A stretch of 64,000 nt of DNA from NCBI RefSeq assembly GCF_007795095.1, contig NZ_CP042218.1:2335001-2399000 (forward strand), given 5' to 3'. Source of the stretch: Luteimonas granuli (GTDB taxonomy: Bacteria; Pseudomonadota; Gammaproteobacteria; Xanthomonadales; Xanthomonadaceae). Below the pieces are notes generated by a model. It was given only the letters and a program-made list of their open reading frames with translations. It was not told the origin of the DNA and did no database searches. This document shows positions 34,462 to 44,364 of the stretch, piece after piece. The stretch's first letter is position 1, and each line of letters opens with the position of its first letter. The position numbers and the translations under genes were made by a program.

Positions 34462-35751
34462 ATGGACCTGCAACAGTGGCTCGAGCGCATCGAGCACCAA
34501 CACCCGAAGTCGATCGACATGGGCCTGGAGCGGCTGCGCGACGTCGCGGAACGCATGGGCATGGGCCGACCCGCGCGCTTCGTGGCGACCGTGGCCGGCA
34601 GCAACGGCAAGGGCTCGACGGTGGCCTTCATCGAGGCCATTGCCGCGGCCTCCGGGTTGCGCGTGGGCGCCTACACCTCGCCGCACCTGCTGGCCTACAA
34701 CGAGCGCGTGCGCATCGACGGCGTCGATGCCGACGACGCCAGTCTCGTGGCGGCCTTCGAAGCCGTGGAGGTCGCGCGCGGCACGACCATGCTGACGTAC
34801 TTCGAGTACGGCACCCTGGCCGCGCTGTGGCTGTTCGAGCGTGCCGGCCTGGACCTCGCCGTACTCGAGGTGGGGCTGGGCGGGCGCCTGGACGCCGTGA
34901 ACCTCGTCGACCCGGACGTGGCCGTGATCACCACTGTCGACCTCGACCACCAGGACTGGCTGGGCGGGGACCGCGAGGCGATCGGTGCCGAGAAGGCCGG
35001 CATCGCCCGGGCCTGGAAGCCGCTGGTGCTGGGCGAGGACGATCCGCCCTCGAGCGTGCTCGGCCACGCCTACGCGATCGGCGCCTCCGCGATCCGCGCC
35101 GGCAGCGACTACCGCTTCGGCCGCGACGATGGGTGCGAGGGCTGGTGGTGGCGCGAGCCCGGCTTCGAGCTGTCGCTGCCGCTGCCGGGACTGGCCGCGC
35201 CGGCGCAGTTGCGCAATGCCGCGGCTGCCATCGCCGCGCTGCGCGCGCTGGACCTGGAGATCGACGACGGCGCATGGGCGCGTGGCGTTGCCGCGGCGCG
35301 GGTGCCAGGGCGCCTGCAGCGCTTCGAGCGCGGCGGCGTCGAAATACTCGTCGACGTGGGCCACAACCCGCAGGCCGCGCGTGCGCTTGCGGAGTGGCTC
35401 CTGACCGCGCCCGCCGCGCGCACGGTGGCGGTCTACGGCGCGCTCGTCGACAAGGACGCCGTGGGCGTGGTCGAGGCGATCGCGTCGTACGTGGATGCCT
35501 GGCACCTGGCCGGCACAGAGGCCGCCGGCAGTCGCGGGCGTGACGCCGACGCGCTGGCTCAGGCCCTGGCCGGTACCGCGGCGGCCGGCGCCGCGCGGCA
35601 TGGCGATGTCGCCACGGCGCTTGCCGCGGCCGCGGTCGCGGCCCGGCCTGGCGGCCGCGTGCTCGCCTTCGGCTCCTTCCACGTCGCCGCCGCGGCGCTT
35701 GCCTGGCTGGCGGCCGGCGATTCAGAAGCCGGAGCCGGCGGGGCCGTATAA
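34462..35751 (+). CDS. folC: Bifunctional folylpolyglutamate synthase / dihydrofolate synthase
   Basis: Adds L-glutamate to dihydropteroate and extends polyglutamate tails of folates. It is 429 aa and a Mur-ligase family member. The ATP-binding P-loop is FVATVAGSNGKGSTVAF, followed by GAYTSPHLLAYNERVRIDG and ITTVDLDHQDWLGGDREAIG. The C-terminal domain contains VDVGHNPQAA. The stop codon lies inside a TATAAT element serving dedD. In many gammaproteobacteria accD precedes folC; here a secreted-protein block lies upstream instead. Confidence 0.95.
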   Translation: MDLQQWLERIEHQHPKSIDMGLERLRDVAERMGMGRPARFVATVAGSNGKGSTVAFIEAIAAASGLRVGAYTSPHLLAYNERVRIDGVDADDASLVAAFEAVEVARGTTMLTYFEYGTLAALWLFERAGLDLAVLEVGLGGRLDAVNLVDPDVAVITTVDLDHQDWLGGDREAIGAEKAGIARAWKPLVLGEDDPPSSVLGHAYAIGASAIRAGSDYRFGRDDGCEGWWWREPGFELSLPLPGLAAPAQLRNAAAAIAALRALDLEIDDGAWARGVAAARVPGRLQRFERGGVEILVDVGHNPQAARALAEWLLTAPAARTVAVYGALVDKDAVGVVEAIASYVDAWHLAGTEAAGSRGRDADALAQALAGTAAAGAARHGDVATALAAAAVAARPGGRVLAFGSFHVAAAALAWLAAGDSEAGAGGAV

Positions 35752-35752
35752 T
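35747..35752 (+). promoter_or_regulatory. -10 element for dedD-purF
   Basis: A consensus TATAAT overlaps the folC stop codon, 28 bases before the dedD ATG. The best -35-like hexamer, TTCAGA (35721-35726), is 20 bases away, wider than usual. The element suggests a promoter separate from folC. Confidence 0.38.
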
Positions 35753-35780
35753 TCCTGCGCCTTCCGCTGCCCGAGCGCCC

Positions 35781-36857
35781 ATGGACCCCGGACTGAAACA
35801 GCGCCTGATCGGCGCCGCGGTACTGATCGCGCTGGCCGTGATCTTCCTGCCCATGCTGGTGCAGGGGCCGGCTCCCGACAGCGGCGTATCCGACCTGTCG
35901 CTGCATGTCCCGGATGCTCCGGACGGCGAGTACGTCACCCGCGACCTGCCGCTGGTTGCGCCCGAGGCCGCCGGCTCTACCGGGCTGCTTGCCAGCGACG
36001 GACGCCTGGCGACCGTGGACACCGCCACCGCGACGCCGGAAGGCGATGCGCGGCATGCCGATGCGGCCGACCTTGCCGCGGATCCCGCGGCGGAGCCCAT
36101 CGGTGCCGCCGACGTCGCCGTGCCCGATGCCGCGGAGGCCGCGGAAGTGGCCGCGCTCCCGCCGGAACCAGCGGCGCCGCCGCGTCCAATCGCTGCGGCC
36201 ACCGATACCGCGCCCCGCCCGGTGGCTCCTGCGCCCGCGAAACCCGACCCCGTGGCAACCCAGACGCCCGCCCCCGCGCCGCGCCTGCCAGCGGCGACCG
36301 CCGGCGGCGACTACGCCGTGAACTTCGGCGCCTACGCCACCCGGGCCGACGCCGGCACCGTGGTCCAGCGACTGCGTGGCGAGGACCTGCCGGCCTACGT
36401 CGAGGAAACCCGCGTCGGCGGTCGCGACGCCTGGCGCGTGCGCATCGGCCCCTATGCGAGCCGCGCCGATGCCGAGACCGCACGCGTGCGCGCCGGCGCC
36501 ATCGGCTCGCGCGCCACTGCGGTCGTGGTCGCCCTGGACGCCGCCGCGCCGGCATCCGGCGGCACCCCCGGCGCGTCGACCACGGCACCGGCCGCGGCGA
36601 CTGCGCCCGCACCGGCGGCCGGAACCGGCTTCGCCGTCCAGCTGGGCGCCTTCGGCAGCGCCCGCGACGCCACCGCACTGCGCGACCGGCTGCGCGGCGC
36701 CGGGATCGGTGCCTTCACCGAGACCGTGCAGACTGACAGGGGCACGCTGACCCGCGTCAAGGCCGGACCCGTGGCCACGCGCGCCGAGGCCGAGCAGCTG
36801 AAGGCGCGGGTGAAGTCGGGCTTCGGCATCGACGGCCTCGTGCGCTCGCATCCCTGA
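35781..36857 (+). CDS. SPOR-domain cell-division protein, DedD-like
   Basis: 358-aa single-pass inner-membrane protein. The N-terminal helix is LKQRLIGAAVLIALAVIFLPML. A long Pro/Ala-rich periplasmic linker follows. Two SPOR domains are visible: about residues 174-250 (DYAVNFGAYATRADAGTVV to RVRIGPYASRADAETA) and 280-355 (GFAVQLGAFGSARDATAL to RVKAGPVATRAEAEQL). SPOR domains bind denuded septal peptidoglycan; E. coli DedD has one, so the duplication is notable. It sits between folC and purF, where DedD-CvpA-PurF is usual, but cvpA is absent. Confidence 0.87.
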   Translation: MDPGLKQRLIGAAVLIALAVIFLPMLVQGPAPDSGVSDLSLHVPDAPDGEYVTRDLPLVAPEAAGSTGLLASDGRLATVDTATATPEGDARHADAADLAADPAAEPIGAADVAVPDAAEAAEVAALPPEPAAPPRPIAAATDTAPRPVAPAPAKPDPVATQTPAPAPRLPAATAGGDYAVNFGAYATRADAGTVVQRLRGEDLPAYVEETRVGGRDAWRVRIGPYASRADAETARVRAGAIGSRATAVVVALDAAAPASGGTPGASTTAPAAATAPAPAAGTGFAVQLGAFGSARDATALRDRLRGAGIGAFTETVQTDRGTLTRVKAGPVATRAEAEQLKARVKSGFGIDGLVRSHP

Positions 36858-36890
36858 ACACCGCTTCCCAACTTCGCAGGATCCAGTCCC

Positions 36891-38363
36891 ATGTGCGGCA
36901 TCGTCGGCATCGTCGGAAACACTGAGGTCGCGGCCGCGCTGTACGACGGCCTGACGGTGCTGCAGCACCGCGGCCAGGACGCCGCCGGCATCGCCACCGG
37001 CAACGGCACCCGCCTGCGCGTGCACAAGGGCAACGGACTGGTACGCGACGTGTTCGATGCCGCGGCGATGGCACTGCTCGAAGGCCGCGTCGGCATCGGT
37101 CACTGCCGCTACCCGACCGCGGGCAGCGAGGGTTACGACGAGGCGCAGCCGTTCTACGTCAATTCGCCGTATGGCATCGCGCTCGCGCACAACGGCAACC
37201 TCATCAACACCGACGAACTGCGCCGAGAGGTGTTCGAGACCGACCGCCGCAACATCAACACCGAGTCCGACTCCGAGGTGCTGCTCAACGTCTTCGCGCA
37301 CGAGCTCGACGGAGCGCGCGCACTGACGCCGGAAGCCGCGCTCAATGCGGTCGAGGGCGTGCACCGGCGCGCGCGCGGCGGCTACGCGGCGGTCGCGATC
37401 GTGCTTGGTCTGGGACTGGTGGCGTTCCGCGACCCGAACGGCATCCGGCCGCTGGTGCTCGGCAGGCGCGTGTCCGAGGCGGGCACCGAATACGCGGTGG
37501 CCTCGGAATCGGTGGCCCTGGACATCCTCGGCTTCGAGCGGTTGCGCGACGTCGAGCCCGGCGAGGGCATCGTGATCACCGCGCGCGGCGAACTGCATGC
37601 GCGCCAGTGCGCGGAGCCTGCCGAGCACGCACCCTGCATCTTCGAGTACGTCTACTTCGCGCGTCCGGACTCGATGATCGAGAACATTTCGGTGCACAAG
37701 GCGCGCATGCGCATGGGCGTGACCCTGGGCGAGAAGATCCTGCGCCAGCGGCCGGACCACGACATCGACGTCGTGATCCCGATCCCTGACACCTCGCGCG
37801 ACGCCGCGCTGGAGATCGCCAACGTGCTCGGCGTGAAGTACCGCGAGGGCTTCATCAAGAACCGTTACGTCGGCCGCACCTTCATCATGCCGGGACAGGG
37901 CGAGCGTGCGAAATCGGTCAAACGCAAGCTCAATCCGATCCCGCTGGAGTTCCGCAACCGCGTGGTGCTGCTGGTCGACGACTCGATCGTGCGCGGCACG
38001 ACCTCGAAGCAGATCGTGCAGATGGCCCGCGACGCCGGTGCGCGCAAGGTGTACCTGGCCTCGGCGGCTCCGCCCGTGCGCCATCCCAACGTCTACGGCA
38101 TCGACATGCCCTCGACCGAAGAGCTGGTGGCCAACGGCCGCAGCGAAAAGGAGATCGAGGCGCTGCTCGGCTGCGACTGGCTGATCTACCAGGACCTCCC
38201 CGACCTCGAAGCCGCGGTGGCCGGGCACAAGTTCCCGGGGAAGAAGTTCGACAGCTCGTGCTTCAGCGGCGAGTACGTGACCGGTATCGAGCCGGGCTAC
38301 TTCGAGCGCCTGCGCCAGCTGCGCTCCGACGAGGCGAAGAAGAAGCGCCGCGTGGGCGCCTGA
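36891..38363 (+). CDS. purF: Amidophosphoribosyltransferase
   Basis: First committed step of purine synthesis, transferring glutamine nitrogen to PRPP. It is 490 aa. The N-terminal nucleophile Cys2 ([20 protein letters not shown]) begins the class II glutamine amidotransferase domain. The PRPP loop [19 protein letters not shown] is in the C-terminal phosphoribosyltransferase domain. It lies 33 bases after dedD, leaving no room for cvpA. A GTG-initiated DUF455 gene follows after 7 bases. Confidence 0.97.
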   Translation: MCGIVGIVGNTEVAAALYDGLTVLQHRGQDAAGIATGNGTRLRVHKGNGLVRDVFDAAAMALLEGRVGIGHCRYPTAGSEGYDEAQPFYVNSPYGIALAHNGNLINTDELRREVFETDRRNINTESDSEVLLNVFAHELDGARALTPEAALNAVEGVHRRARGGYAAVAIVLGLGLVAFRDPNGIRPLVLGRRVSEAGTEYAVASESVALDILGFERLRDVEPGEGIVITARGELHARQCAEPAEHAPCIFEYVYFARPDSMIENISVHKARMRMGVTLGEKILRQRPDHDIDVVIPIPDTSRDAALEIANVLGVKYREGFIKNRYVGRTFIMPGQGERAKSVKRKLNPIPLEFRNRVVLLVDDSIVRGTTSKQIVQMARDAGARKVYLASAAPPVRHPNVYGIDMPSTEELVANGRSEKEIEALLGCDWLIYQDLPDLEAAVAGHKFPGKKFDSSCFSGEYVTGIEPGYFERLRQLRSDEAKKKRRVGA

Positions 38364-38370
38364 GGCCACG

Positions 38371-39175
38371 GTGCGGGGGTCGTTGTTCGACGCCGCGCGC
38401 GCGTGCCTGGCGGCGGCCTCGCCCGAGGACAAGGTGGCGGCCACGCATGCGGCGGCGGCGGCGTTCCGCGCGGGCGACCTCGCGATCGACCCTCGCGCCC
38501 CGGCACCCGGGCCCATCCGCATGCCCGGCCGCCCGCCGCGCCCGCGCCTGGTGCATCCACGCGCACTTCCGCGCCGCGGCTTCGGCACCGGCGAGGGTCG
38601 CGCCGCCTTCATCCACGCCATCGCCCACATCGAGTTCAACGCCATCGACCTGGGCTGGGATGCGGTCTACCGCTTCCGCGGGATGCCGGGGGACTACTAC
38701 GCCGACTGGGTGGCAGTGGCCGATGACGAAGCCCGTCATTTCACGATGCTGCGTGGCCGCCTGCAGGCGGCCGGCTACGACTACGGCGATTTCGATGCCC
38801 ACAACGGCCTGTGGGAGATGGCGGAGAAGACCGCGCATGACGCGCTTGCACGCATGGCCCTGGTCCCGCGCGTGCTCGAGGCGCGCGGCCTGGACGTGAC
38901 GCCGGGCATGATCGCGCGGCTGCGCGGGCAGGATGATGCGACCGCCGACATCCTGGAAGTGATCCTGCGCGAGGAAGTGGCCCATGTGGCCGCCGGCAGC
39001 CGCTGGTTCCGCTGGTGCTGCGAACGCGCCGGCATCGACCCCGAGCCACGCTTCCCGCGAACTGCTGGTGGAGTATGCGCGCGCCGTGCTGCACGGTCCG
39101 TTCAACGTCGATGCCCGCAGTGCCGCGGGCTTCAGCGATGGGGAGCTCGCGGCGCTGCGGCAGCTCTCGGGCTGA
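38371..39175 (+). pseudogene. DUF455 family (ferritin-like) protein, frameshifted near the C-terminus
   Basis: Starts GTG at 38371, 7 bases after purF. The ferritin-like core is intact, with metal-ligand motifs AHIEFNAIDLGWDA, DDEARHF and REEVAHVAAGSRWF. At about 39050-39062, after RAGIDPEPRF, the frame loses homology. The expected ending, RELLVEYARAVLHGPFNVDA to LRQLSG, continues in the +1 frame to the stop at 39173-39175. One extra base in CGCTTCCCGCG explains this. Unshifted, the reading frame would run on antisense through lpxH to 39567. It may be a true frameshift or a sequencing error. The family function is unknown; structure suggests a di-iron protein. Confidence 0.82.
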
Positions 39176-39197
39176 CGCCCGCGGGGATGCGCACTGC

Positions 39198-39938
39198 TCA
39201 GCGCGACGCCAGCGCGTCCAGCACCATCCCGCCCGCATCCACGCGCAGCACCGAGCCCTGCTCGTACCAGTCGCCGAGCACCACCCGCGTGCGGGCGCGT
39301 CCGTCGACGTCCAGCGCATGCACCGCCGGTCGATGCGTGTGTCCATGGATCAGCAGGTCGACGTCGTGGTCACGGAAGACCGCCTCCACCGCCGTCGGCG
39401 CGACGTCGGTGATCGTCTCCATCTGCCCGGCGTCGCGCAGTTCCCCCTGCCGCGCCCGGCTGGCGGCCCGCGCCTGCCGGGCGAACGCCAGCCGCGCCTC
39501 CAGCGGCTGCGCCAGGAATTGCCGCTGCCAGCGCGGATCGCGGGTCTGCGCGCGGAACTGCTGGTAGGCGACATCATCGGTGCACAGTGTGTCGCCGTGC
39601 ATCAGCAGCGCCGGCTGCCCGTACAGGTCGATCCGCGCCGGATCGGCGAGCAGCGTCATTCCCGCGCGCCGCGCGAACTCCCCGCCCAGCAGGAAGTCCC
39701 GGTTGCCGTGCATGAAGTACACCGGCACGCCGCTGTCGGCAATCGCCTTGAGCCGCTCCGCCACGAAGGTTCCGGCTTCCGACGGATCGTCGTCGCCCAC
39801 CCAGGCCTCGAACAGGTCGCCGAGGATGTAGAGCGCCTCGGCGCGGCGCGCCTCTCCCTCGATGAAGTCTCCGAACAGCCGGGTGATCTCCGGCCGGTCC
39901 GGGTCGAGGTGGAGGTCTGAAACGAAGAGGGTCGCCAT
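39198..39938 (-). CDS. lpxH: UDP-2,3-diacylglucosamine diphosphatase
   Basis: Lipid A synthesis enzyme that hydrolyses UDP-2,3-diacylglucosamine to lipid X at the inner membrane. It is 246 aa. Metallophosphoesterase motifs in order are [36 protein letters not shown] and [10 protein letters not shown]. The start at 39938 fits [18 protein letters not shown] element at 39950-39945 puts the predicted transcript start at about the ATG, so the mRNA could be leaderless. It is divergent from gltX. Confidence 0.94.
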   Translation of the reverse strand: MATLFVSDLHLDPDRPEITRLFGDFIEGEARRAEALYILGDLFEAWVGDDDPSEAGTFVAERLKAIADSGVPVYFMHGNRDFLLGGEFARRAGMTLLADPARIDLYGQPALLMHGDTLCTDDVAYQQFRAQTRDPRWQRQFLAQPLEARLAFARQARAASRARQGELRDAGQMETITDVAPTAVEAVFRDHDVDLLIHGHTHRPAVHALDVDGRARTRVVLGDWYEQGSVLRVDAGGMVLDALASR

Positions 39939-39944
39939 CCGGCG

Positions 39945-39950
39945 ATTGTA
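39945..39950 (-). promoter_or_regulatory. -10 element close to the lpxH start
   Basis: TACAAT on the minus strand ends 6 bases before the lpxH ATG. If used, transcription would begin at or within a base or two of the start codon. No clear -35 is visible. Confidence 0.3.
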
Positions 39951-40070
39951 GAACGGGCTGCTCCGGTCCACGGCGGGTTCGCGCAACGGCCGTACGCCGC
40001 GCGCCATACGCCGGGCGGCACCGGCTAAAATGCGGCCATTCCACCGCATCATCCGCCTGCATCGAGCGCC

Positions 40071-41471
40071 ATGACCGTCCGCACCCGCTTCGCCCCCAGT
40101 CCCACCGGCTACCTGCACATCGGCGGCGCCCGAACCGCGCTGTACTGCTGGCTCGAGGCGCGCCGCCGCGGCGGGCAGTTCATCCTGCGCATCGAAGACA
40201 CGGATCGCGAGCGCAGTACCCAGGCCGCCATCAACGCCATCCTCGAGGCGATGGAGTGGCTCGGCCTCGACTATGACGAAGGCCCGGTCTACCAGACCGC
40301 ACGCATCGAGCGGTACCGCGAAGTCGCCGAGCAGCTCGTCGCTTCGGGCCACGCCTATTACGCCTACGAGTCGAAGGAGGAGCTCGACGCCATGCGCGAG
40401 GCGGCGATGGCCGCCGGCGGCAAGCCGCGCTACAACGGCGCCTACCGCGACCGCGGTGCGCCCTGGCGCGATGATCCCAACCGCGTGATCCGCCTGAAGA
40501 ATCCGCTCGACGGCGTGGTTGCCTGGGACGACAAGGTCAAGGGCCGCATCGAGATCGCGAACGCGGAGCTCGACGACCTCGTCATCTTCCGCCCGGATGG
40601 CTACCCGACGTACAACTTCGCCGTGGTGGTGGACGACCTCGACATGGGCATCACCGACGTCGTCCGCGGCGACGACCACGTCAACAATACGCCGCGCCAG
40701 ATCAACATCTACCGCGCGCTGGGTGCCGAAGTGCCGGCGTTCTCGCACCTGCCGATGATCCTCGACGAACACGGGGCCAAGCTCAGCAAGCGCACCGGCG
40801 CCGCCGACGTCATGCAGTACCGCGATGCCGGCTACCTGCCGCACGCGCTGCTCAACTACCTGGTGCGCCTGGGCTGGTCGCATGGTGACCAGGAGATCTT
40901 CTCGATCGCCGAGATGCAGCGGCTGTTCGACCTCAAGGACGTCAACGCCAAGGCCGCGCGCCTGGACATGGCCAAACTGGGCTGGCTGAACCAGCAGTAC
41001 CTGAAGGAGGACCCGCCCGCGGACGTCGCGAAGCACCTCGAATGGCACCTTCGCGAAGCCGGGTACGACCTCGACGCCGGCCCCGCGCCGGCCGATGTCG
41101 TGCTCGCCCTGCGCGACCGCGTGCAGACGCTCAAGGACATGGCCGAACGCGCAGCGGTCTGGTTCCGGCCGCTCACCGAGTACGACGACAAGGCCGTGGC
41201 CAAGCACCTCGGGCCCGAGGCGAAGGCGCCGCTGGCCGAGGCTCGCCATCGCCTGGATGAACTGTCGGGATGGAGCGTGGACGCGATCGCCGACGCCCTG
41301 CAGGCCACTGCCGGAACGCTGGGCCTGGGCATGGGCAAGGTGGCGCAGCCGCTGCGCGTGGCGATCACCGGCACCCAGGTGAGCCCGGACATCGCGCATA
41401 CGGTCTACCTTGCTGGCCGCGCGGAAGCGCTGAAGCGCATCGACGCGGCGATCGCGCTGATCCCCGCCTGA
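40071..41471 (+). CDS. gltX: Glutamate--tRNA ligase
   Basis: Class I aminoacyl-tRNA synthetase, 466 aa. The HIGH signature is [20 protein letters not shown] and the KMSKS equivalent is [16 protein letters not shown]. The glutamyl-specific segment [21 protein letters not shown] is present as [27 protein letters not shown] element at 40026-40031 lies 40 bases upstream. It is divergent from lpxH and followed by zur. Confidence 0.98.
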   Translation: MTVRTRFAPSPTGYLHIGGARTALYCWLEARRRGGQFILRIEDTDRERSTQAAINAILEAMEWLGLDYDEGPVYQTARIERYREVAEQLVASGHAYYAYESKEELDAMREAAMAAGGKPRYNGAYRDRGAPWRDDPNRVIRLKNPLDGVVAWDDKVKGRIEIANAELDDLVIFRPDGYPTYNFAVVVDDLDMGITDVVRGDDHVNNTPRQINIYRALGAEVPAFSHLPMILDEHGAKLSKRTGAADVMQYRDAGYLPHALLNYLVRLGWSHGDQEIFSIAEMQRLFDLKDVNAKAARLDMAKLGWLNQQYLKEDPPADVAKHLEWHLREAGYDLDAGPAPADVVLALRDRVQTLKDMAERAAVWFRPLTEYDDKAVAKHLGPEAKAPLAEARHRLDELSGWSVDAIADALQATAGTLGLGMGKVAQPLRVAITGTQVSPDIAHTVYLAGRAEALKRIDAAIALIPA

Positions 41472-41484
41472 CGCCTGACGGTGG

Positions 41485-41501
41485 GAGCGGCCCGGCCGCT
41501 C
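41485..41501. repeat. Short inverted repeat between gltX and zur
   Basis: GAGCGGCC and GGCCGCTC separated by one base, 14 bases after the gltX stop. The loop is too small for the full stem and no T-run follows. It may be a weak attenuator or chance. Confidence 0.3.
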
Positions 41502-41557
41502 GTCCTGCGGGGGCGCGCGGCTTGAGTCCTTGGGCGTTGGCCACCATCATCCTTGGC

Positions 41558-42067
41558 ATGTCCGTACATGCCTGCACCGATCCCAAGCACCACGTCCATG
41601 ACAGCGCCGCCTTCGTGGCCGCGGTGGAGCGCGCCTGCCACGAGCGCGGCCTGCGGCTGACGCCGATCCGTGCCGGCGTGCTCGGGCTCATCGCCGAGGC
41701 CGAGCAGCCCATCAAGGCCTACGATCTGCTGGACCGCGTGCGCGAAGGCCAGGGGCCGGGCGCCGCCGCGCCGCCGACGGTCTACCGCGCGCTCGACTTC
41801 CTGCTCGCCAACGGCTTCATCCACAAGCTGCAGTCGGTCAACGCCTTCGTCGCCTGCCACCACCCGAGTACCGCACAGCACTCGGTGCCGTTCCTCATCT
41901 GCGATTCCTGCCACACCGCGATCGAGCTGGAGGACCGCAAGATCGTCGCCGCGCTGGACGAGCGCGCGCGCGAACTCGGCTTCCGGCCGCGCGCGCAGAC
42001 GCTGGAGGTGCATGGCACCTGCGCCGCCTGCGCATCCGGCGAAGGCGGCGCGGGCCCGGACGCCTAG
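41558..42067 (+). CDS. zur: Fur-family transcriptional regulator, Zur-like
   Basis: 169-aa zinc uptake repressor. The winged-helix region is RLTPIRAGVLGLIAEAEQPI to PPTVYRALDFLLANGFIHKL. The structural zinc cysteines are LICDSCHTAIEL and HGTCAACASG. The His-rich start MSVHACTDPKHHVHD and the VNAFVACHHP segment favour Zur over Fur. Context agrees: it converges on a His-rich TonB receptor, with the two stop codons overlapping in CTAG, and a Zur-box-like site lies upstream of that receptor. It follows gltX by 86 bases. Confidence 0.88.
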   Translation: MSVHACTDPKHHVHDSAAFVAAVERACHERGLRLTPIRAGVLGLIAEAEQPIKAYDLLDRVREGQGPGAAAPPTVYRALDFLLANGFIHKLQSVNAFVACHHPSTAQHSVPFLICDSCHTAIELEDRKIVAALDERARELGFRPRAQTLEVHGTCAACASGEGGAGPDA

Positions 42068-44307
42068 AACAGCACGCGCACCCCGGCGGTGACGCCGCGG
42101 CCCGGCAGCGGTGCGATGTCGTTCAGGAACGAGGTGTGCACGCGCGCTTCCTCGTCGAGCAGGTTGCTGCCGTTGAGGAACAGTTCCACCGCGCTGCCGC
42201 CGGCGGTATCCATGTGCCAGGCGACATTCGCGTGCACCAGCGTGTACCCCGGCGTCGCGAGTTCGCCTTCGGCCACGTCGTCCTGGCTCGCGTACCGCAC
42301 CGCGCCGAGGCCGGCGCGCCAATCGTCGCTGGTCCAGCGCAGCTCGCCGCCGACGCGCGAGGGCGCCATCCGCGGCAGGTTGCCGTCGAGCGCCAGCTGC
42401 GCCACGTAGTCATGGCCCTGCTGGCCGTGGGGTACCGATATGTCGATCTCGCGCATGCCCTGGCCGTCGAGCTTCCCGCGCACGACGTCGCCGAAAGCAC
42501 GCGCCGTCCAGGCGCCGCTGCCGTTGTCGATGAAGGTCCACTCCGCCTCCACCTCGGCACCGCTGAAACGGGCGTCAGCCTGGTTCCAGGCGCGCACCGG
42601 CAGGCCGCCGTCGATGATGCCGGTGTCGGCAAGGTAGATGAAGTCGTCGTAGCGCACGTGGTACAGCGAAGCGCCCAGCTGCAGCGGACCGCGGTGCCAG
42701 TGCAGGCCGATCTCGGCGCGGTTCGCGGTCTCGACGTCGAGACCGGCGTCGCCGAACTCGTGGCTCTGCGTCGCCACATGCACGCCGCTGGAGTACAGCT
42801 CTTCGGCGGTCGGGGAACGCTGCGCGCGGTCGAGGCCGAGCGACAGGTGCATGTCGGGGGTCAGGTCCCAGCGGGTCGCGAATGACAGGTTGGTGGTGTC
42901 GAAGTCGCGCGAGGGCCCGGCCTCGGCGACGACGTCGATGCTGTTGCGGTCATGGCGCAGGCCAAGCTCCATGCGGATGGCGCCGAAATCGCGCTCGCCG
43001 ATCCAGAAGACACCGGCGTCGCGGGATTCGGAGTCGGGCACGAAGGCTTCCGCGCCCAGGGCGCCGAAGTCGCGCTGCGTCCACTGCATGCCGAAGGCGC
43101 CCTCCCAGCCGCCGAGCGGATGGTGCGCCAGCTCCAGCCGGCCTTCGATGGTGCGGTTGTCGAACACCGTGCCGACGTCGTCGCCCTCGTATTCGGTATG
43201 GGTGTAGTCGGTGTGCGCGAGCTTGGTGCGCAGGCTCCGGAACGCGCCGAAGTCGTCCAGGCCGCCCCGGAGCTCCGTGCGGCGCTGGTCCATCACCACG
43301 TGCACGCCGCCATGGCCGCTGTCTTCATGGCCGTCGCCGTCGTGACCGTCGTCATCGCCGTGGTCGTCCTCGACGTGCACGTGGCCGGGCACGCCGTAGC
43401 GTGTGTTGTAGAGGCTCTGGCCGATGCCGATGAAGCCGCGGTCGCCGACCCACGACAGGCCCAGTGCGCCGCTGTCGGTGCGCACGAAGCTGTTCGGGAG
43501 GATGCCGCGGGCATCGTCGCCGCCGTCGTCATGGCCGGGCCCATCGTGGCCGTGCGCCTCGCGCAGGACGGCGCTCTCCGCGTATCCGGGGATGTCGATG
43601 TCCCCGGTTTCGCGATGCAGCGCGTCGACATGGAACACGAAGCGGCCCGACGCCGACGTGCCATCAAGGCGGAGCATGCCGGTGCGCTCGTCGTTGACGC
43701 TGCCGGCGCGCAGCTCCGCGCGGCCCTCCAGCGGCCGCGACGTCGCGGTCTCGGGAATGCGTCCGTCGACCACGTTGACCGCACCGCCGATGGCGCCATT
43801 GCCGTAGAGCAGGGTGGCCGGACCCTTCAGCACCTCGATCTGGTTGGCGAGGAACGGTTCGATGCTCACCGCGTGGTCGACGCTGACGGTCGAAACGTCG
43901 CCGGCGGACAGGCCGTCGCTGAGCACCTGGACCCGCGCGCCTTCGAGGCCGCGGATGATCGGACGGCCGACGCCCGCGCCAAAGAACGAGGACTGCACGC
44001 CGGGCAGGCGCGACACCGTTTCGCCGATCGAGCCGGCCTTGGCCTCGTCCAGCTGTTCGCCGGCCAGGACGGCGACGGGCCGCGCCAGGTCTTCGGCGGT
44101 GCGGGCGATGGGGTTGGCGCGGACCCGGACGGAATCGAGGTCGGTGATGCCATGTCCGTGGCGGGTCCCGTCCGGCTCGGGTGCCTCCTGCGCGGCGGCG
44201 GGCATGGCGGATATTGTCGCCAGGACGGCGAGGGCCAGCGTGGCAGGGGTGGATAGGGCGCGGCGGAACAGTGTCGAGGTCTTCACGGGCATCGGCGGTG
44301 TTAGCAT
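42064..44307 (-). CDS. TonB-dependent zinc receptor, ZnuD-like
   Basis: About 745-aa outer-membrane receptor. Signal peptide ends at AMPAAAQE. The plug domain is at about residues 55-170 (ETVSRLPGVQSSFFGAGVGRP, IEVLKGPATLLYGNGAIGG). The barrel ends in GVTAGVRVLF. Two extracellular stretches are very rich in His and Asp (HGHDGPGHDDGGDDARG and EDDHGDDDGHDGDGHEDSGHG), as in Neisseria ZnuD, where such loops capture zinc. Starts at 44307 or 44292 are both possible. Adjacent zur and a Zur-box-like site support zinc-repressed expression. Confidence 0.88.
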   Translation of the reverse strand: MLTPPMPVKTSTLFRRALSTPATLALAVLATISAMPAAAQEAPEPDGTRHGHGITDLDSVRVRANPIARTAEDLARPVAVLAGEQLDEAKAGSIGETVSRLPGVQSSFFGAGVGRPIIRGLEGARVQVLSDGLSAGDVSTVSVDHAVSIEPFLANQIEVLKGPATLLYGNGAIGGAVNVVDGRIPETATSRPLEGRAELRAGSVNDERTGMLRLDGTSASGRFVFHVDALHRETGDIDIPGYAESAVLREAHGHDGPGHDDGGDDARGILPNSFVRTDSGALGLSWVGDRGFIGIGQSLYNTRYGVPGHVHVEDDHGDDDGHDGDGHEDSGHGGVHVVMDQRRTELRGGLDDFGAFRSLRTKLAHTDYTHTEYEGDDVGTVFDNRTIEGRLELAHHPLGGWEGAFGMQWTQRDFGALGAEAFVPDSESRDAGVFWIGERDFGAIRMELGLRHDRNSIDVVAEAGPSRDFDTTNLSFATRWDLTPDMHLSLGLDRAQRSPTAEELYSSGVHVATQSHEFGDAGLDVETANRAEIGLHWHRGPLQLGASLYHVRYDDFIYLADTGIIDGGLPVRAWNQADARFSGAEVEAEWTFIDNGSGAWTARAFGDVVRGKLDGQGMREIDISVPHGQQGHDYVAQLALDGNLPRMAPSRVGGELRWTSDDWRAGLGAVRYASQDDVAEGELATPGYTLVHANVAWHMDTAGGSAVELFLNGSNLLDEEARVHTSFLNDIAPLPGRGVTAGVRVLF

Positions 44308-44318
44308 GGGCAAGGATT

Positions 44319-44336
44319 GAAATGTTATATTGTTTC
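44319..44336. promoter_or_regulatory. Zur-box-like operator in the receptor/MerC divergent gap
   Basis: GAAATGTTATATTGTTTC is an imperfect 18-bp palindrome (6 of 9 positions symmetric). Its left 11 bases equal the left half of the enterobacterial Zur box (GAAATGTTATA). It is strikingly AT-rich for this genome. It lies 12 bases upstream of the receptor start and 28 bases before the MerC-like ATG, so one bound repressor could control both genes. Confidence 0.58.
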
Positions 44337-44364
44337 AAATCGAACGCCCAGCCCAACGAAAGTC

